Notes: generated by a model not told the origin, from the letters alone. A DNA stretch of 64,000 nt from CABZJG01 sp902512685 (GCA_051201605.1 CP179201.1:3348001-3412000); one strand, 5' to 3'. Shown: positions 36,809 through 46,054, counted from the stretch's first letter. A program made the numbers and translations.

Positions 36809-38746
36809 TCAATCTCCCGCCGCGCGGCCTTTGAGGGCGATAATCCCTCGGGGCCTGAATTGGATAAATATAATGATAAACAATATCATATAGGTCTGGG
36901 CGGCGAGCGTATTGGAGGGGTTGTACCACTCGATCCCCTTTTGCAAGAAGCCAACCAACGTGGCCCCAGCAAGGGTGCCCCAAATATTGCCAACGCCGCC
37001 GACCACAACGGTCATAAAGCTTTGCACAATGTAGTCATTGCCCATTTCCGAGGTGACTTTGGCATAAAGCCCGATAGCAACGCCAGCAATTCCGGCAATG
37101 CCTGACCCCAGCCCGAAGGTCAGCATGTTGACCCGATCCGGATTGATCCCCATTGCCGATGCCATGCTTTGATTTTGGGTTACGGCACGGGTTTCAAGCC
37201 CAAAGCGGGTGCGCTTAAGAATGAAAAGAAAGACGCCAAGAAATATCAAAGCCAGAACGAAAATCGCGATCCGTATATAGCTGATTGCCACAACATCGTT
37301 GATGACCCAAGCACCGCCCAACCAATCAGGAGAGGTCAGCGGACGCGCCTGAGTTCCAAATATATTTTTGGCAATCTGCTGCAGTGCGATTGAAATTCCA
37401 AATGTTGCCAGCAGTGTTTCCAATGGGCGATTATAAAGCCACCGAATGACCAGACGCTCCATGGCAACCCCGGCGCAAAATGTGACCCCAAAGGCCAAAG
37501 GGACTGCAAGCAGGATAGACAGGGTTTGATCCGGTACAAATTGCTGCACAACAAATCCGGTGTACGCGCCCATCATGATAAATTCGCCATGCGCCATGTT
37601 TATGACGCCCATCACCCCAAAGGTAATGGCCAGCCCGATTGCAGCAAGAAAGTAAATTGAGGCAAGTGAAATAGCATCAAGCCCAATATCGAAAAACTGA
37701 AAAAATGAGACCCGATAGGATATTCTTTGCAAGGCTGCCTTAGCCGCTTCGGTGACGTCCTTTGACGGTTCGGCGTATTCTTCAAAAAAGATGTAACCAC
37801 TGATGATGTCGTTTCTTTGTGACGCAGACAGTATGCGCGGTGCCAAACCCTCTGCGACCAGGGCTTGATACGCTATCTGACGCCGACGCGGATCACTTAA
37901 TTGACTGATCGGGACAGTCGCAATCTGGCCTGCAATTATATTCGCGGCCAGCGCGTCTTTAATATCACTTGGCGACGGTGCCGACTGGGTAATCCCGCCG
38001 GCAACCAGTAAATCATAAGCGTCTTCGTTGGAAAACTCGTGGGTTCCTGGTGTCAAAACCTGCGCTATATTTGCCTCTGGCGGAACGGTTTTGGCAAACC
38101 GGCGTTCCGTGGACAGAACGCGGTTTAATTGCGCCCGAACCTCAATTTTCAGCGATTGGCTTATAGCCTCAATCGCGGCCAGCTTTTCTGGTATCTGCGT
38201 GCTGTATTTGATTGTCATCAAGGACAGTAGCTGTTGCTTTTCGGTTTGAAGATCAGAATCTGTTTCAAGCTCCAAAGACGCCTTTAGAAGCGGAAGATAT
38301 GCCGCGTCATCATTTCGGCGAATGGAATTTAGCGCGGCTCTGCGCACATCAATGTCCGGGGCGTTTAGTTGAAATGAAACCAAAGCGCCGGAAATTAAAT
38401 TGCGCACGCCGCTGTTCGGTTTGACCTGCTTAAAGCCGGTTTTTTCAAACAGGCCAATATCTTCAGCCGTGTCTAGATCAAACATCCGTCCGTCTTGAAC
38501 GGCGATGAATTCTTTCGTTTCTTTGTTTTGCCATATGGCCTTTTCGCACCAGTTTGTGAGCATAAATTCAACACTGGGCAAACCACTTTTAACAAGGCTA
38601 TCTATGGCCGGGCCGATAGTTTTGCGGGAACTCTTGGCAATGATTTTTTCATGTGTCTTTAAAATATCAGACAGTGTCTGGGCGGATAGGTTTGCACCAA
38701 AGCAGCTGAGCCAAATCGCGATGAATAGACCAAATGAAAATTTCAT
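36809..38746 (-). CDS. urtB: Urea ABC transporter permease UrtB (long form)
   Basis: About 645 aa. The C-terminal 290 or so residues are a LivH-like permease (IYFLAAIGLAITFGVMGVIN...HGEFIMMGAYTGF). The first 350 form a signal-peptide-bearing periplasmic extension with helical repeats, as in many proteobacterial UrtB proteins. I used the ATG at 38746 (MKFSFGLFIAIWLSCFGANL signal peptide, AGGGCGG upstream); the frame opens earlier at 38791 but inside the stem-loop. Confidence 0.9.
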   Translation of the reverse strand: MKFSFGLFIAIWLSCFGANLSAQTLSDILKTHEKIIAKSSRKTIGPAIDSLVKSGLPSVEFMLTNWCEKAIWQNKETKEFIAVQDGRMFDLDTAEDIGLFEKTGFKQVKPNSGVRNLISGALVSFQLNAPDIDVRRAALNSIRRNDDAAYLPLLKASLELETDSDLQTEKQQLLSLMTIKYSTQIPEKLAAIEAISQSLKIEVRAQLNRVLSTERRFAKTVPPEANIAQVLTPGTHEFSNEDAYDLLVAGGITQSAPSPSDIKDALAANIIAGQIATVPISQLSDPRRRQIAYQALVAEGLAPRILSASQRNDIISGYIFFEEYAEPSKDVTEAAKAALQRISYRVSFFQFFDIGLDAISLASIYFLAAIGLAITFGVMGVINMAHGEFIMMGAYTGFVVQQFVPDQTLSILLAVPLAFGVTFCAGVAMERLVIRWLYNRPLETLLATFGISIALQQIAKNIFGTQARPLTSPDWLGGAWVINDVVAISYIRIAIFVLALIFLGVFLFILKRTRFGLETRAVTQNQSMASAMGINPDRVNMLTFGLGSGIAGIAGVAIGLYAKVTSEMGNDYIVQSFMTVVVGGVGNIWGTLAGATLVGFLQKGIEWYNPSNTLAAQTYMILFIIIFIQFRPRGIIALKGRAAGD

Positions 38747-38766
38747 TGAGTGCCGCCCTAATTTGG

Positions 38767-38791
38767 TTGGAGGGCAGATGTTGCCCTCCAA
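38767..38791 (-). other. Intercistronic stem-loop between urtA and urtB
   Basis: TTGGAGGGCA and TGCCCTCCAA are perfect 10-bp complements around a 5-nt loop, 20 bp after the urtA stop. No U-tract follows. It probably limits read-through or protects the urtA message, giving excess binding protein. Confidence 0.7.
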
Positions 38792-38810
38792 GTTTTCGCG
38801 TGAAAGCGAT

Positions 38811-40088
38811 TTAGTAGTTTGATTTGATCTGGACGCAGGTTTCGGTTTTCTGGTTGTACATACCGCACCCTAGGTCTTTCCAATCAGACACCAGAACAGC
38901 AGATTCAGTAAGGTAATCTGTCCAAGCATCGCCTGGGACCTCTGCTGTTTGGCTAATGATGTCGAACTGGCCGTCGGCTTGAATTTCGCCAATCAAAACG
39001 GGTTTCGACAAGTGGTGGTTGGGCAACATCACCGCTGTGCCGCCTGTCAAGTTCGGAAAGGTTTGACCGTACATTTTGGCCCGCACTGCATCAACATCCG
39101 CGCTGCCAGCTTCCTCGACGGCATTCACCCACATGTTAAAGCCAATATAGTGGGCTTCCATTGGATCATTGGTGACGCGTTCGGCGCCCATCAACTCTTT
39201 CCAAGAGGCAACCCATTCTTCGTTGGCTGGAACATCGGCAGACTGGAAATAGCTCCAAGCTGCAAGGTGGCCGACAAGGTTGCTTGTATCCAAGCCGGAC
39301 AATTCTTCTTCGCCAACGGAAAAGGCAACCACTGGGATGTCATCTGCCGAAATACCTGCTGCGGCAAGTTCCTTGTAGAACCCGATGTTGGCATCGCCGT
39401 TGATGGTAGAGATAACACCGACTTTTTTACCATCTGCGCCAAGCGTGACAACATCAGCCACAATCTTTGACCAATCTGAATGTCCGAAGGGCGTATAGTT
39501 CACAAAAATATCTGATTTTGGGATGTCCTTTGAAATAAGGTAACTTTCCAAAATATTATTTGTGGTACGTGGATACACATAATCGGTGCCCAACAGTGCA
39601 AACTTTTCGACACCTAACTCGTCTAGGAAGTAATCGGTGGCAGGGATGGCCTGCTGATTTGGCGCCGCGCCGGTGTAGAATACATTTTTCGAGCTTTCTT
39701 CGCCCTCGTATTGTACAGGATAGAAAAGAAGCCCATTCAGCTCTTCGATCACTGGAAGTACGGATTTTCTTGAGACGCTGGTCCAGTTCCCAAACATGAC
39801 ATCTACATCGTGCACTGTAAGCAATTCACGCGCTTTTTCTGCAAAAAGCGGCCAGTTTGATGCCGGATCGACAACAACCGCTTCAAGCTGTTTGCCCAGA
39901 ACGCCACCTTTGGCATTTTGTGCATCAATCAGCATAAGCATCGTATCTTTCAAAGTTGTCTCTGAGATCGCCATTGTCCCTGAGAGCGAGTGGAGCACGC
40001 CGACTTTAATAGTATCAGCGGCAAAAGCGGACGACATAGAGGTGCCGAGCGCAAAAAATCCGGCAAGGGTCGTGTTTAATAGTTTCAT
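38811..40088 (-). CDS. urtA: Urea ABC transporter substrate-binding protein UrtA
   Basis: 425 aa periplasmic protein of the Leu/Ile/Val-binding fold. It has a signal peptide (TTLAGFFALGTSMSSAFA) and UrtA hallmarks IKVGVLHSLSGTMAISETTL, FGNWTSVSRKSVLPV and NGLLFYPVQYEGEESS. It is the first gene of urtABCDE and divergent from the urease operon. The region between them holds a palindrome. Confidence 0.93.
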   Translation of the reverse strand: MKLLNTTLAGFFALGTSMSSAFAADTIKVGVLHSLSGTMAISETTLKDTMLMLIDAQNAKGGVLGKQLEAVVVDPASNWPLFAEKARELLTVHDVDVMFGNWTSVSRKSVLPVIEELNGLLFYPVQYEGEESSKNVFYTGAAPNQQAIPATDYFLDELGVEKFALLGTDYVYPRTTNNILESYLISKDIPKSDIFVNYTPFGHSDWSKIVADVVTLGADGKKVGVISTINGDANIGFYKELAAAGISADDIPVVAFSVGEEELSGLDTSNLVGHLAAWSYFQSADVPANEEWVASWKELMGAERVTNDPMEAHYIGFNMWVNAVEEAGSADVDAVRAKMYGQTFPNLTGGTAVMLPNHHLSKPVLIGEIQADGQFDIISQTAEVPGDAWTDYLTESAVLVSDWKDLGCGMYNQKTETCVQIKSNY

Positions 40089-40157
40089 TTATATCTCCTC
40101 GCAGGCGGTTGTATGTTGTGGCTTGAGATTTCAGAGGCCGCCAAGTAACATCGCGCC

Positions 40158-40173
40158 TGCAACACATGTTGCA
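40158..40173. promoter_or_regulatory. Palindrome TGCAACACATGTTGCA upstream of urtA
   Basis: A 7-bp inverted repeat with a 2-bp spacer about 70 bp before the urtA start. It resembles, but does not match, NtrC-type sites (TGCACY-N5-RGTGCA): the half-sites agree in part but the spacing is one base short. Nitrogen control of urt/ure genes is common; I could not find a clear sigma-54 promoter next to it. Confidence 0.35.
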
Positions 40174-40485
40174 ATTCGTGTGGCGATCGGTGCGAGCTGC
40201 AATTCGGTCGGTCGTCACACACTAATGCCAGCCTTAGTTTGGTCATCAACTGGCATGCGGAAATGGAATGAGCCCTGCACAAAGCTCAAGCTTTAAGCAT
40301 CATAAAAGTAGAGTCTGAGTGATTTTTGATTAAAAAATAGTCACTTCTGGGGCGTGCGATGAACAAATGGGCTGTTTTATAGTATTTTGCGCCTGATGGA
40401 GCAAAAACCTATTTTGTTTTTTGCTTTTGCTTCTTAACGTGATGTGGGCAGAGGCAATGTATTTAAACCGGAAAGCACTGAGTGA

Positions 40486-41310
40486 ATGCGGGATTTGGCA
40501 GACATGGGTTTGGAGCACCAACCAAGAGCGTTGGGCCAGATTAGCATCTCCACTTGTCTGAAGCGAAAATCCAGTGGGCTAGATGATCTTTACCAAAAGG
40601 GATGTCTAAAGGCCCTGTTTCCAAACCGAAACGACCATGTCGAAGCGGTATTGATCAATACCTCTGGCGGGATCACAGGGGGGGACCGTTTAGACGTTAA
40701 AGCGCATGCGAAAAGCAACACGCATATGGTCCTAAGCACTCAAGCGTGTGAACGGGTCTATCGCGCCCAAGCCGATAGCATCGGAAAAGTGAACACAGCG
40801 CTGACTGTGTCGGATGGGGCGATGCTGGCTTGGTTGCCGCAAGAGACACTATTTTTTGATGGCGGCCACCTCGAACGTAGCCTTACAGTAAACTTGGAAA
40901 AATCTGCACGGGCATTGGTGATCGAGCCGGTCCTTTTTGGCCGTCTTGCCATGGGGGAAACCCAGATAAATGGGCGTTTTCGTGACCGGATTGATGTCAG
41001 TATTGATGGGGATTTTCTCTATCGTGACATAACGCTTCTTGCAGGCGATATCACTGCCAAACTGGCCCGTCCGGCAGTTGCAAATGGAATGCGGGCTATG
41101 GCCACCTTGCTCTACCGGGCGCCAGAGGCCGCCGGATATCACGCGCAGCTTGCGGCCCATTTAAACTCGACGTCGGGCTCTACCCTGCTTGCAAAAGATT
41201 TTCTCGCCCTTCGGTTTCTGGCCTCAGACGGTCAGGAATTGCGCAAGATGATGCTTCCGATCCTTGACCTTTTTACCCGAAACACCCTGCCAAAGTGTTG
41301 GAGACTATAG
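40486..41310 (+). CDS. ureD: Urease accessory protein UreD
   Basis: 274 aa UreD (UreH) protein with the typical segments KALFPNRN, VLINTSGGITGGDRLDV and TQACERVYRA. With UreF and UreG it forms the complex that delivers nickel to apo-urease. The start may be the ATG at 40504 rather than 40486; neither has a strong ribosome-binding site. Its stop abuts ureA directly. Confidence 0.92.
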   Translation: MRDLADMGLEHQPRALGQISISTCLKRKSSGLDDLYQKGCLKALFPNRNDHVEAVLINTSGGITGGDRLDVKAHAKSNTHMVLSTQACERVYRAQADSIGKVNTALTVSDGAMLAWLPQETLFFDGGHLERSLTVNLEKSARALVIEPVLFGRLAMGETQINGRFRDRIDVSIDGDFLYRDITLLAGDITAKLARPAVANGMRAMATLLYRAPEAAGYHAQLAAHLNSTSGSTLLAKDFLALRFLASDGQELRKMMLPILDLFTRNTLPKCWRL

Positions 41311-41613
41311 ATGCAATTAACCCCAAGAGAAAAAGACAAATTGCTCATTGCAATGGCGGCCGAAGTGGCTCGTAAACGGCGCGAGCGCGGCGTGAAATTG
41401 AACCACCCCGAAGCCATCGCACTCATTTGTGATGCGGTCGTTGAGGGCGCGCGGGATGGGCGCAGCGTCGCCGATATGATGCGATATGGCGCAACAGTGG
41501 TCAGCTATGAAGACTGTATGGAGGGGGTGCCGGAAATGATCCCCGAGGTACAGGTCGAAGCAACCTTTCCCGATGGCACCAAACTGGTGACCGTTCACAA
41601 CCCAATTCGCTAG
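41311..41613 (+). CDS. ureA: Urease gamma subunit
   Basis: 100 aa, the exact usual length. It starts MQLTPREKDKLLIAMAAEVA and has HPEAIALICDAVVEGARDG and VEATFPDGTKLVTVHNPI. It assembles with UreB and UreC into the nickel urease that splits urea to ammonia and carbamate in the cytoplasm. Confidence 0.97.
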   Translation: MQLTPREKDKLLIAMAAEVARKRRERGVKLNHPEAIALICDAVVEGARDGRSVADMMRYGATVVSYEDCMEGVPEMIPEVQVEATFPDGTKLVTVHNPIR

Positions 41614-41622
41614 GAGTTTAAA

Positions 41623-41793
41623 ATGAAAAAAGCCCTTTTAGGCGTTATTCTTGCCGCCGCTTCCCCCAGCTTTGCGCATCCGCAATTCACAGACCATGCC
41701 TACAGTGGATCAGATATGGCTTGGATGATCTTTATAGCAGCAGCTTTGATCGCTTCTGGTCTTTTTATATGGCGTCGAAAGGGGTCGCTATGA
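41623..41793 (+). CDS. Small signal-peptide/transmembrane protein between ureA and ureB
   Basis: 56 codons with a strong ribosome-binding site (TAGGAG, 10 bp upstream of the ATG at 41623). An N-terminal signal sequence (KKALLGVILAAASPSFA) is followed by a short periplasmic part (HPQFTDHAYSGSD) with two His. One membrane span (WMIFIAAALIASGLFIW) leads to a basic end, RRKGSL. The stop overlaps the ureB start (ATGA), so it is translationally coupled within the urease operon. The layout hints at a membrane role, for example in metal or urea handling, but no family is recognised. Confidence 0.72.
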   Translation: MKKALLGVILAAASPSFAHPQFTDHAYSGSDMAWMIFIAAALIASGLFIWRRKGSL

Positions 41794-42095
41794 AACCCGG
41801 TGAGGTTATTTGTGCGCCGGGCGATATCGTTATGAACGATGGACGAGCCGAGATTGAATTAAGCGTATCCAACACCGGCGACCGTCCGGTGCAAGTGGGC
41901 AGCCACTATCATTTTTTTGAAACCAATCCAGCACTCGATTTTGATCGCAAGGCCGCTTATGGCCATCGCCTTAATATTGCAGCGGGCACCGCAGTGCGCT
42001 TTGAGCCGGGTCAAACGCGCAGTGTGACACTGATCGAAATCGCTGGCGAGCGGCGCATATACGGTTTCAACGCACAGGTTATGGGAGAGCTTTAG
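41790..42095 (+). CDS. ureB: Urease beta subunit
   Basis: 101 aa, normal length. MKPGEVICAPGDIVMNDG, NTGDRPVQVGSHYHFFETN and RFEPGQTRSVTLIEIAG are the family segments. The start ATG at 41790 overlaps the stop of the small membrane protein. The gene ends 3 bp before ureC. Confidence 0.97.
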   Translation: MKPGEVICAPGDIVMNDGRAEIELSVSNTGDRPVQVGSHYHFFETNPALDFDRKAAYGHRLNIAAGTAVRFEPGQTRSVTLIEIAGERRIYGFNAQVMGEL

Positions 42096-42098
42096 AAA

Positions 42099-43808
42099 AT
42101 GGCTATCAAAATAAGCCGTTCTGATTATGCCAGCATGTTCGGCCCGACAACGGGTGACAAACTGCGCTTGGCTGATACCGAGATATATATCGAGGTTGAA
42201 AAAGACCTGACGACATATGGCGAAGAGGTCAAATTTGGCGGCGGTAAAGTTATTCGCGACGGGATGGGTCAATCTCAAGTCACACGGGCAGAGGGGGCGG
42301 CCGATACTGTCATCACCAATGCGCTGATCTTGGATTACACAGGCATTTACAAGGCTGATGTGGCCTTGCGTGATGGCCGCATCGCAGCGATTGGCAAGGC
42401 TGGCAATCCAGACACCCAGCCGGGGGTCGATATCATCATTGGGCCGGGTACGGAAATAATCGCCGGTGAGGGGAAAATCCTAACTGCAGGCGGATTTGAC
42501 AGCCATATCCATTTCATTTGCCCGCAGCAAATAGACGATGCTCTGCATTCTGGTGTCACGACGATGCTGGGCGGCGGCACCGGTCCGGCGCATGGGACTT
42601 TGGCAACCACCTGCACGCCGGGGCCTTGGCATATTGCGCGCATGCTGCAAGCCGCCGACAGCTTGCCAATGAATTTGGCATTTGCAGGCAAGGGCAACGC
42701 CTCTTTGCCCGCCGCGCTTGAAGAGCAGGTTAGTGCGGGCGCATGTGCGCTGAAACTGCATGAGGATTGGGGGACAACCCCTGCCGCGATTGACAGCTGC
42801 CTTGGCGTTTCTGATGCCATGGATGTTCAAGTGATGATCCATACAGATACGCTGAACGAGTCTGGGTTTGTTGAACATACATTGGCGGCGATGAAAGGCC
42901 GGACAATCCACGCCTTTCATACCGAAGGAGCAGGGGGCGGCCACGCGCCGGACATTATCAGGATTTGCGGTGAAGACCATGTGTTGCCGTCCTCGACCAA
43001 CCCGACACGTCCGTTCACAGTTAACACCATTGAAGAACATCTTGATATGTTGATGGTGTGCCATCATTTGGACAAATCCATCCCCGAGGATATTGCATTT
43101 GCCGAAAGCCGCATTCGCCGTGAAACAATTGCAGCCGAAGACATCCTGCATGATATGGGCGCCTTTAGCATCATCGCATCGGACAGTCAGGCCATGGGAC
43201 GGGTGGGTGAAGTGATCACCCGCACATGGCAGACGGCTGATAAAATGAAGCGCCAGCGTGGCGCTTTGGCTGAAGAAAGCGGCGACAACGACAACATGCG
43301 CGCGCGCCGCTATGTGGCCAAATACACCATTAATCCGGCCATTGCGCATGGTATTTCCCATGAAATTGGGTCTATCGAGGTGGGCAAAAGGGCCGATCTT
43401 GTGCTTTGGGCCCCGGCGTTTTTCGGCGTCAAACCAGAGATGGTTATGATGGGTGGCAGTATCGTCTGTGCCCAGATGGGCGATCCAAATGCGTCCATTC
43501 CAACACCGCAGCCCGTCTATACCCGCCCGATGTTCGGCGCATTTGGGCGCGCATTGGAAAACAGTTCAGTTTCGTTTGTCTCTGAGGCCGCCCAAAGTGC
43601 TAATGTGCGGCAAACCTATGGTCTGGCCAAGCAAACTGTTGCGGTTCAAAATACCCGAGGTATCGGCAAGTCAGACCTAAAGCTGAACACTGCCACACCG
43701 CAAATCGAGGTCCACCCAGAAACCTATGAAGTGCGCGCTGATGGCGAATTGCTCACCTGCGCGCCGGCAGACACCGTGCCGATGGCGCAGCGCTATTTTC
43801 TATATTAG
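42099..43808 (+). CDS. ureC: Urease alpha (catalytic) subunit
   Basis: 569 aa, the full family length. It opens SDYASMFGPTTGDKLRLADT. It has the metal-binding HIHFICPQQ, the carbamylated lysine in GACALKLHEDWG (Lys219), HTDTLNESGF, the flap cysteine in VCHHLDKSIPED and GSDSQAMGRVGE-like IASDSQAMGRVGE. All active-site residues appear intact, so the enzyme should be functional. Confidence 0.98.
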   Translation: MAIKISRSDYASMFGPTTGDKLRLADTEIYIEVEKDLTTYGEEVKFGGGKVIRDGMGQSQVTRAEGAADTVITNALILDYTGIYKADVALRDGRIAAIGKAGNPDTQPGVDIIIGPGTEIIAGEGKILTAGGFDSHIHFICPQQIDDALHSGVTTMLGGGTGPAHGTLATTCTPGPWHIARMLQAADSLPMNLAFAGKGNASLPAALEEQVSAGACALKLHEDWGTTPAAIDSCLGVSDAMDVQVMIHTDTLNESGFVEHTLAAMKGRTIHAFHTEGAGGGHAPDIIRICGEDHVLPSSTNPTRPFTVNTIEEHLDMLMVCHHLDKSIPEDIAFAESRIRRETIAAEDILHDMGAFSIIASDSQAMGRVGEVITRTWQTADKMKRQRGALAEESGDNDNMRARRYVAKYTINPAIAHGISHEIGSIEVGKRADLVLWAPAFFGVKPEMVMMGGSIVCAQMGDPNASIPTPQPVYTRPMFGAFGRALENSSVSFVSEAAQSANVRQTYGLAKQTVAVQNTRGIGKSDLKLNTATPQIEVHPETYEVRADGELLTCAPADTVPMAQRYFLY

Positions 43809-43816
43809 GAGCTTTC

Positions 43817-44293
43817 ATGCACCCGACAGCACAAATACTATGCGAAGTGCCTGCATCTGAGCCGCCTGATTTCATCTGCGCGCTCAGCTATGAAGAACGG
43901 TTTTTGCGCCGCCGCAAGCTGGTTACAGACTGCGGCACTGACTTCATTGTTGATCTGCCAAAAACCACCGATCTGAAGCAGGGCGATCAACTCATGCTTT
44001 CGGATGGCCGTGTTGTTGAAATTCGCGCACGCGAAGAGAAGCTAACAGCGATTAGGGGGGACAGCCTTGTATCACTGGCCTGGCATATTGGAAATCGGCA
44101 TACCCCTTGCCAGATCGAAAAAGACCGTCTGCTGATTTGTCACGACCATGTGATAGAGGATATGATCCGCCGCCTTGGTGGGCAGATCGAGCATGTGAAC
44201 GAGCCATTTACCCCAGAGGGCGGTGCCTATGGTATGGGGCGAACCCATAGCCATGATCACGGTCACTCCCATCATCACCACAGCCATGACTGA
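43817..44293 (+). CDS. ureE: Urease accessory protein UreE, nickel metallochaperone
   Basis: 158 aa with the UreE N-terminal domain, a C-terminal domain with NRHTPCQIEKDRLLICHDHV and a histidine-rich tail (HSHDHGHSHHHHSHD) that stores or binds nickel. It supplies nickel to UreG. The end overlaps or abuts the ureF start. Confidence 0.95.
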   Translation: MHPTAQILCEVPASEPPDFICALSYEERFLRRRKLVTDCGTDFIVDLPKTTDLKQGDQLMLSDGRVVEIRAREEKLTAIRGDSLVSLAWHIGNRHTPCQIEKDRLLICHDHVIEDMIRRLGGQIEHVNEPFTPEGGAYGMGRTHSHDHGHSHHHHSHD

Positions 44294-44300
44294 CGGCATT

Positions 44301-44948
44301 ATGAGCACAAAACAACCTCTGCTAACCGCACTTCAATGGTTATCACCCTCCTTTCCCATTGGCAGTTTTGCCTATTCGCATGGGTTGGAATGGGCGATTG
44401 AGGCCGGGCACATTAAAGACGAGCCGACTTTGCAAAACTGGCTTCAGGATTTAATCGCTTTGGGATCAGGGCGCAGCGATGCGATTTTAGTGTCTTTGGC
44501 CTACTGCGCCGAAGATCGCGCCGCATTGAAGAGCTTGAATGATTTGGCGCTTGCCGTTGCGCCTTCATCTGAGCGCCGCGCCGAGACAACCCTGCAAGGC
44601 CAAGCCTTTTGCCAAACCCTAAAGGATGTTTGGGACTATGACATATCCGGCCTCTGCTATCCGGTTGCGGTGGGATATGGGGCCTTTTGCGCAGGGCTTG
44701 ATCGGGCGGATATTACGGCTGCATATTTGCATGCTTTCGTCGCCAATTTAATTTCGGCAGCTGTTCGGTTGGTGCCGCTGGGTCAAACCCAAGGACAGCG
44801 TATGTTGCTTGGCCTGATGCCAGATATTTTAGAGGTTGGCACAAATGCGCTATCCGCCAGTGAAGAGGATCTGACCAGCGCTTGTTTTTTATCAGATATT
44901 GCCTCCATGCGGCACGAAAAACTCAACACACGGATTTTTAAAACATGA
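44301..44948 (+). CDS. ureF: Urease accessory protein UreF
   Basis: About 215 aa with ALQWLSPSFPIGSFAYSHGLEW, the conserved UreF opening, and a C-terminal RLVPLGQTQGQRML segment. It gates UreG GTP hydrolysis in the maturation complex. The ATG at 44301 was chosen to fit the usual start; one at 44286, overlapping ureE, is equally possible. The stop overlaps the ureG ATG by 4 bp. Confidence 0.92.
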   Translation: MSTKQPLLTALQWLSPSFPIGSFAYSHGLEWAIEAGHIKDEPTLQNWLQDLIALGSGRSDAILVSLAYCAEDRAALKSLNDLALAVAPSSERRAETTLQGQAFCQTLKDVWDYDISGLCYPVAVGYGAFCAGLDRADITAAYLHAFVANLISAAVRLVPLGQTQGQRMLLGLMPDILEVGTNALSASEEDLTSACFLSDIASMRHEKLNTRIFKT

Positions 44949-45559
44949 CCCAAATGAACGGACCTTTGCGCATTGGAATTGGTGGTCCTGTTGGTGCCGG
45001 AAAAACGTCGCTGACAGCAGCCCTAGCACGCAGTTTGTCAAAGCGGTTTTCAATCGGTGTCATCACCAATGACATTTACACCCAAGAAGATGCCGAGGCG
45101 CTGATGCGGATGCAAATTCTGCCTCAGGACCGTGTGATCGGGGTGGAAACCGGCGGCTGCCCGCATACGGCCATTCGCGAGGATGCCTCGATTAATCTTG
45201 CGGCAGTGGCCGAAATGGAAAGCCGCCACCCCGGAATAGATATCATTTTTATAGAAAGCGGCGGTGATAACCTATCGGCCACCTTCAGCCCCGAACTAGC
45301 GGATTTGACGGTTTATGTCATTGATGTGGCCGCTGGCGAAGAAATCCCCAGAAAAGGCGGGCCCGCATTGACCAAATCGGACATTCTGGTGATCAATAAA
45401 ACCGATCTTGCGCCTTATGTTGGCGCAGACCTAAAAGTCATGCAGCGTGATGCATTACAGCAGAGGCAAAAAAGACCGTTTTTCTTTGCCCAAGTGAAAC
45501 ATGAAAAGGGTACGGCTGAGATTGAAAACTGCATATTAGAGATCGCAGGATTGCAATAG
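44945..45559 (+). CDS. ureG: Urease accessory GTPase UreG
   Basis: 204 aa SIMIBI GTPase with Walker A GGPVGAGKTSL, the nickel-binding Cys-Pro-His in ETGGCPHTAIRED, FIESGGDNLSATFSPEL and NKTDLAPYVGADL. It loads nickel into urease with UreDEF. It is the last gene of the urease operon; no terminator hairpin with a U-run is visible after it. Confidence 0.96.
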   Translation: MTQMNGPLRIGIGGPVGAGKTSLTAALARSLSKRFSIGVITNDIYTQEDAEALMRMQILPQDRVIGVETGGCPHTAIREDASINLAAVAEMESRHPGIDIIFIESGGDNLSATFSPELADLTVYVIDVAAGEEIPRKGGPALTKSDILVINKTDLAPYVGADLKVMQRDALQQRQKRPFFFAQVKHEKGTAEIENCILEIAGLQ

Positions 45560-45641
45560 CAGCTAAATTGGGCGGCAGATTTCAAGGGCCGCGTGCCGCT
45601 CTGTAAAGTTTGGCGCGCGCTACCCGCTCCAGATATCACCA

Positions 45642-45731
45642 GACTACAGCAGTCTACCGATAGATAACCTACTGATACCATTCTCATAAATAGCTTTGCC
45701 TTAGTATTGCACTGGAGAGAGTGTTGACCAG
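45642..45731. repeat. Inverted copy of the Int2 promoter/arm region
   Basis: About 90 bp here is the reverse complement of the sequence upstream of the Int2 gene (about 47765-47855), with roughly 85 of 90 positions alike by eye. It includes the GTG-TTG-ACC integrase start, but the tRNA core is absent. The two copies point towards each other's flank and enclose Int2 and two small genes, making a 2.1-kb inverted-repeat pair. Confidence 0.8.
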
Positions 45732-45751
45732 TATTCAAAGCTGTATGCAAA

Positions 45752-45946
45752 TCAATCTAGAAAACAATGATCGTCTATTTGAACCCATTTCTCACTTGGA
45801 CAAGGCTCTTCGGTAAATACAGTGAATATACCTATCAATACAAACGTTCCAAAGATAAGACAAATCAGAGTGTAAGAGTAAAAGCAGTACTTCAAAACAG
45901 CTTTTACAACAGTAATACCCCGTACACGAGTGGCGTTAATTTCCAT
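45752..45946 (-). CDS. Possible small membrane protein
   Basis: 64 codons with one strong membrane span (YCFYSYTLICLIFGTFVLIG) and a polar, Cys-containing C-terminus (TEEPCPSEKWVQIDDHCFLD). A weak AGG lies upstream of the ATG at 45946. Composition is protein-like, but a chance frame in A+T-rich DNA cannot be excluded. I know no family for it. Confidence 0.4.
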   Translation of the reverse strand: MEINATRVRGITVVKAVLKYCFYSYTLICLIFGTFVLIGIFTVFTEEPCPSEKWVQIDDHCFLD

Positions 45947-46054
45947 TTTAGTTACCTGCTCAAATGTTTATTTTTTTATTTGGTAAGATTTTAGCATGAT
46001 TTAGTAATAAGATCAAAACTCAATTATTATGATTTGTTCGGCTAGGCTAACAAA

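Noticed and set aside
40089..40485. Sigma-54 promoter for urtA or ureD
   Set aside because: I looked for TGGCAC-N5-TTGC type elements and found only poor partial matches.
42480..43361. Long open frame opposite ureC
   Set aside because: It is the antisense of a well-conserved catalytic gene and has no start signal or domain.
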